Source of the DNA: Candidatus Parendomicrobium reticulitermitis
GTDB taxonomy: Bacteria; Elusimicrobiota; Endomicrobiia; Endomicrobiales; Endomicrobiaceae
Reading direction: 5' to 3'
Assembly: GCA_031287095.1 (NCBI GenBank)
Contig: JAITTG010000046.1
Coordinates: 1-41,427, forward strand
Length of the DNA: 41,427 nucleotides
Shown piece by piece: positions 41,392 through 41,427 of the stretch (its first letter is position 1; each line of letters begins with the position of its first letter). Made by a program: the position numbers and the translations under genes. Under the pieces are notes generated by a model. The model was not told the origin of the DNA. It saw only the letters and a program-made list of their open reading frames with translations, and did not search any database.

Positions 41392-41427
41392 GTTCAAACA
41401 AATCCGATTTCGGAGGGGAACCCTAAC
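41392..41427 (-). CRISPR. Probable terminal CRISPR repeat at window edge
   Basis: Read on the minus strand from the last base, the sequence begins GTTAGGGTTCCCCTCC, has an internal CCGAAATCGG hairpin, and reaches GTTTGAAC after 36 bases. The GTT start, 36-base length and complementarity to the two anti-repeats agree with a type II repeat. Only one copy is visible, so the array cannot be shown; it would lie beyond the window and be transcribed toward cas2. Confidence 0.5.

Larger units (their letters stand above)
41122..41427. other. cas2-array interval with two tracrRNA-like units
   Basis: No protein gene is credible here. Two 47-base direct repeats (41123-41169 and 41241-41287) differ at three positions and lie 118 bases apart, with unrelated sequence between and after them. 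The end of the window resembles a CRISPR repeat. Confidence 0.7.

Overview
The window (about 41.4 kb, AT-rich) looks like a chromosomal segment of an anaerobic, probably gut-associated bacterium with a Gram-negative type envelope. The signs are a secreted outer-membrane barrel protein, a lipoprotein with a lipobox, TRAP transport, ethanolamine use in a microcompartment, and pta. The phylum cannot be fixed from the sequence; Elusimicrobiota is my best guess, and Spirochaetota or another deep Gram-negative lineage is possible. Intergenic spaces are full of short palindromic repeats in several families.

Region 1 (1-640) holds a decayed BrnT/BrnA toxin-antitoxin pair. Region 2 (640-10463) is a sugar-acid locus: a flavoprotein oxidoreductase, a LacI-type regulator, a three-gene TRAP transporter (an intrinsic terminator separates the binding protein from the membrane subunits), ComF, KDPG aldolase and KDG kinase. 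Uptake, phosphorylation and cleavage of a 2-keto-3-deoxy sugar acid to pyruvate plus glyceraldehyde 3-phosphate is the natural reading. Region 3 (10464-19780) is mixed housekeeping: an outer-membrane protein with a long coiled-coil tail, a lipoprotein, an FtsB/DivIC-like protein, mutL-miaA, a chagasin-type protease inhibitor and phosphotransacetylase, separated by repeat-rich gaps.

Region 4 (36179 down to 19874, minus strand) is a long ethanolamine-utilisation operon. A sigma70-like promoter and an adenosylcobalamin riboswitch precede eutB, eutC, eutL, a BMC protein with a basic tail, eutE, two near-identical eutM copies, eutJ, a small EutQ-N-domain protein, eutN, eutH, eutQ, eutT, eutA, a PduS-like flavoprotein/Fe-S protein, a PduT-like Fe-S shell protein, eutG, and possibly a secreted phosphocholine-phosphatase-like HAD enzyme before a terminator. 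Ethanolamine enters through EutH and is cleaved by B12-dependent EutBC inside the shell. Acetaldehyde then goes to acetyl-CoA (EutE) or ethanol (EutG), and acetyl-CoA goes to acetyl phosphate through the nearby Pta. EutT, EutA and PduS keep the cofactor supplied. The PduS/PduT pair is grafted from the propanediol type of compartment and could carry electrons through the shell.

Region 5 (36369-41427) is a compact type II-C-like CRISPR-Cas locus, cas9-cas1-cas2. It is followed by two tandem tracrRNA-like units on the minus strand and what looks like the edge of a CRISPR repeat exactly at the window end. The array itself lies outside the window.
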